The translations under genes and the position numbers were made by a program. From Litsea cubeba (lineage: Eukaryota; Streptophyta; Magnoliopsida; Laurales; Lauraceae): 64,000 nt of DNA. Below are positions 61,626 to 64,000 of this stretch, one piece after another. Where the stretch lies: NCBI GenBank assembly GCA_012931725.1, contig CM022948.1, forward strand, positions 68,419,622 to 68,483,621, in the 5' to 3' direction. Position 1 is the first letter of the stretch; each line of letters begins with the position of its first letter. The notes beneath the pieces were generated by a model. That model was given only the letters and a program-made list of their open reading frames with translations. It did not search any database and had not been told where the DNA came from.

Positions 61626-61854
61626 ATCTAAGATGTTTCTTTCCATCCCTCAAGTCCCATGATTAGTGGGGCTCTAGGTGGGCCTTATCAAGTTTGTCTC
61701 TCGCCAATTGTCACAATTTGTTCAGTATTTAATTTAAAGGTTTGTGAGTTAAGTGAGTGACCAGGGCCAGCTATTCTTTTTTACAATTGGGAACTTTGCC
61801 ACAATTATCTACTTAATTCAGTTCACTTCCGTAGGAATTAAATGTCACATATTA

Positions 61855-62065
61855 GTAGGCAGCTTTGAGATTCCTTGTTGTAAAATGAGACGAAGTTATT
61901 TCCCAAGTCATGCATGTTCAGAAGTCAGAATTTTTGCCTTGTGCAGGGATAAATGATGATATTGATGCCACTTTCATTAGGCAGCTTTGAGATTCCTAGT
62001 TTTATAATGAGATGAAGAATTTTTCCCTAGTCATGCATGTTCAGAAACTTGTGCAGAGATAAATT
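61855..62065. repeat. Imperfect tandem duplication of about 110-120 bp
   Basis: The two units share TAGGCAGCTTTGAGATTCCT, AAAATGAGA/ATAATGAGA, TCATGCATGTTCAGAA and TTGTGCAG.GATAAAT. Confidence 0.8.
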
Positions 62066-62524
62066 ATGGTGGATCAAGATTTTGCTAGTGACGGGGTTTG
62101 TTTATGTATTATTCTAGGTTAAGGTCATCCATCATTCATGTGGGTGATACATGGCTTAGGCCAATCCATTTGTTCGCATAAACTCTGTTAAGCCGAGATC
62201 TTTTTTGTAACAATGAGGTAAAGAGAAAGAACATGCATCTGGTAGTTGTAGCTGATATTCCTCAGTTCTGCTTGACAGTAACTGTTGACACTCAATAAGA
62301 TGTCATGACCCTAACTGTTATGACTTAGTGCACTCTTAACTGTTCTTGTCAATAGTAAGCTTCTATATATGGAGTGGTATGTGATTTAATATATCATGTC
62401 CATATAAAATCACGTAAATACTTGGGTTTGATGAGACTGTCAAGTCAATGTGTAGGTAATGTAGTACGTGACAGCACCAAAAGTTCCTGAGTCATGACCA
62501 CATTTCAGTGTACAAGTTACAACC

Positions 62525-64000
62525 TGTTACACCCCGTCTCGAATTAATGATGATTAAGGCTAATTAATTGAGAATTATGCTAATTAAGCATAATTAATTG
62601 AATTAATGTTGGTTAATGACCAAAAAGAGATAAGCAAGTCTCTAATGATTGAATTGAGCATAATGAAGTGAAATTGAATGAAATTAAGATCATTGAATTG
62701 GGATGTGGTTTAAATGAGTAGAGATAAGGACTTCTTCGTAAATACGGATTTTTACGTATTTCGTCGAATACGGTAATTCTTGACACCATCGCGTATATCT
62801 CAATTAATGCGTTAACTTTCATAACATACGCAATTAGTTTTGACTTAAGATTAGTCAAAAGAGCCCTCATTTGACTTAAAGTGTAAATGAGTATATGAAA
62901 GTGGACTTAAATGCAAAATGATAGCTTATATAAGCTAAGAGATGGGTTCATTTCATTTCAATAGTAAACCCTAGGCAACTTCTCCATCTCTTTCTCTATT
63001 CCTTCCATTTCCTCCATCAAGTGTGAAGATTAGAGAGCTTGCAAGTGATTTTGGAGAAGAACTTCATCTTCTTCATCTTCTTCCTCATCTCATCCTCCAT
63101 TTTTAGAATATTTGGAGCTTGAGGAAGAACTCAATATCCTTCATTTGAGCTACAAGTAAGTGTCTCGGACTTTTATAGGGTTTCCAAGTTCCATTAAATG
63201 TGTAGAGGTAGTTGCTAGCATTAATGGCTCATAAATGTCCATTTTTCTTGTTTTATGAAATTAGGGTTTGATTAAAAAGGGGTTTGACCTCAAATCCAAG
63301 CTTAGGAAGAGGGGTTTTGCTCTAGAAACTCAAGAGAGGCAAGTGTGCATAGTTCTATGTGATTGATGTTAATCTTATGCTCATTCCTTAGATTGAAAGT
63401 CATATGCGATTTTTATTGTAATTTAGGTGGATTTCCATGGTGATTTAGAATGTCATTTGTGATTAAATGATGGATTAGAAGTATACATATATGTATATCT
63501 ATGTTTGTGTTTATGTATAGAATGACTGAGAAGAAGATGTAGTGAAAGAAACCAAGGATGGGATGAGAAGAATCAAAGAGTGCAGGAAGAAGTGGAAAAT
63601 TCTGTACAGAAATCGGACCTGGGTTCTGTCCAGGTGTCGACACCTTTCTTTATGGTGTCGACTCCATGAGGCTTATACGTTTTCAATTCCCGGGCAGAGT
63701 GATTACTCGCTCAACCGGACCTTGGTTTTGTCTGGGTGTCGACTCCCTTTCTTATGGTGTCAACTCCCTTTCTTATGGTGTCGACTCCCTTTCTTTAAAG
63801 TGTCGACACCCCCTTTCTTTGATGGGGTCAACATTGGTTTTCGAGGTTCGTTCAATGTGGATGTTTTCTATGAGCATAATCGTTCTTTAAATTAGTTTTA
63901 GAACTAATCATGACGTGATTAAAAGTTAATTGAATTAATGGACAATAAAAGAAGATTTCAAGTGATTGGAACATAAGTTTAACAAAGTATTGAATGTTTA
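62525..64000 (+). mobile_element. LTR-like sequence, truncated by the window end
   Basis: It starts TGTTACACCCCGTCTC, a common plant LTR start. About 62930 has TATATAAGC as a possible TATA box, followed by a CT-rich leader. 63735-63815 holds 21-bp tandem units GGTGTCGACTCCCTTTCTTAT (one unit has CAAC). The second LTR or internal domain would lie beyond 64,000. Confidence 0.5.

Larger units (their letters stand above)
58956..62524. repeat. Decayed AT-rich repeat block, second large copy, and AT-rich DNA
   Basis: 59447-60500 parallels 52194-54790. After about 60.9 kb the sequence is ordinary AT-rich intergenic DNA with two small tandem repeats. No gene supported. Confidence 0.5.

Noticed and set aside
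61433..61627. SLYIKL repeat peptide
   Set aside because: It comes from an 18-bp tandem repeat in non-coding DNA.

Overview
The window is nuclear DNA of a flowering plant. The genes have GT-AG introns of up to several kilobases, 5' leaders with telo-box motifs, plant protein families, and intergenic and intronic DNA crowded with plant transposon types (hAT and Tourist-like MITEs, Helitron-like ends, an Au-type SINE, L1-type LINE pieces, a Mutator-like element, LTR retroelement pieces). No bacterial, organellar or viral gene, CRISPR array, rRNA or tRNA gene was seen. The large introns would fit a magnoliid or basal eudicot, but the sequence alone does not settle the lineage.

Two convergent protein-coding genes were found. 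On the plus strand, about 5.0-25.3 kb, is the WDR12/YTM1 ribosome-biogenesis gene: a 5'UTR exon, 13 coding exons and probably a spliced 3'UTR, encoding 439 residues with an N-terminal NLE domain and WD40 repeats. All junctions keep frame, and one intron has a GC donor. On the minus strand, with stop at 29,006 and start at 41,533 or further upstream, is a large plant-specific Q-rich protein gene of the family labelled dentin sialophosphoprotein-related. Eight exons give an open frame of 1,737 residues. The 5' part of its largest exon carries two frame shifts and a stop, and another in-frame stop lies in a 111-nt, frame-neutral intron. A leader exon with its own promoter motifs at about 50.9-51.05 kb is probably its 5' end, across a 9 kb intron full of repeats.

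Layout: 0-5 kb holds hAT MITEs with perfect 8-bp target duplications and two Helitron-like ends; 5-25.3 kb WDR12, with SINE, MITE and LINE insertions in its introns; 25.3-28.9 kb repeats between the convergent genes; 29-51 kb the Q-rich gene, with hAT, Tourist-like, foldback and gag-type retroelement insertions in introns; 51-62.5 kb decayed AT-rich repeats with a Helitron-like end and a well-bounded 1.5 kb Mutator-like element; 62.5-64 kb the start of an LTR-like sequence running off the window.

The two genes show no evident functional partnership, although both leaders carry promoter motifs typical of growth and translation genes. I found no convincing new multi-gene system. The most unusual items are the damaged 5' end and frame-neutral intron of the Q-rich gene, a short palindromic element family with an apparent 14-bp target duplication, and the Mutator-like element with gene-like cargo.
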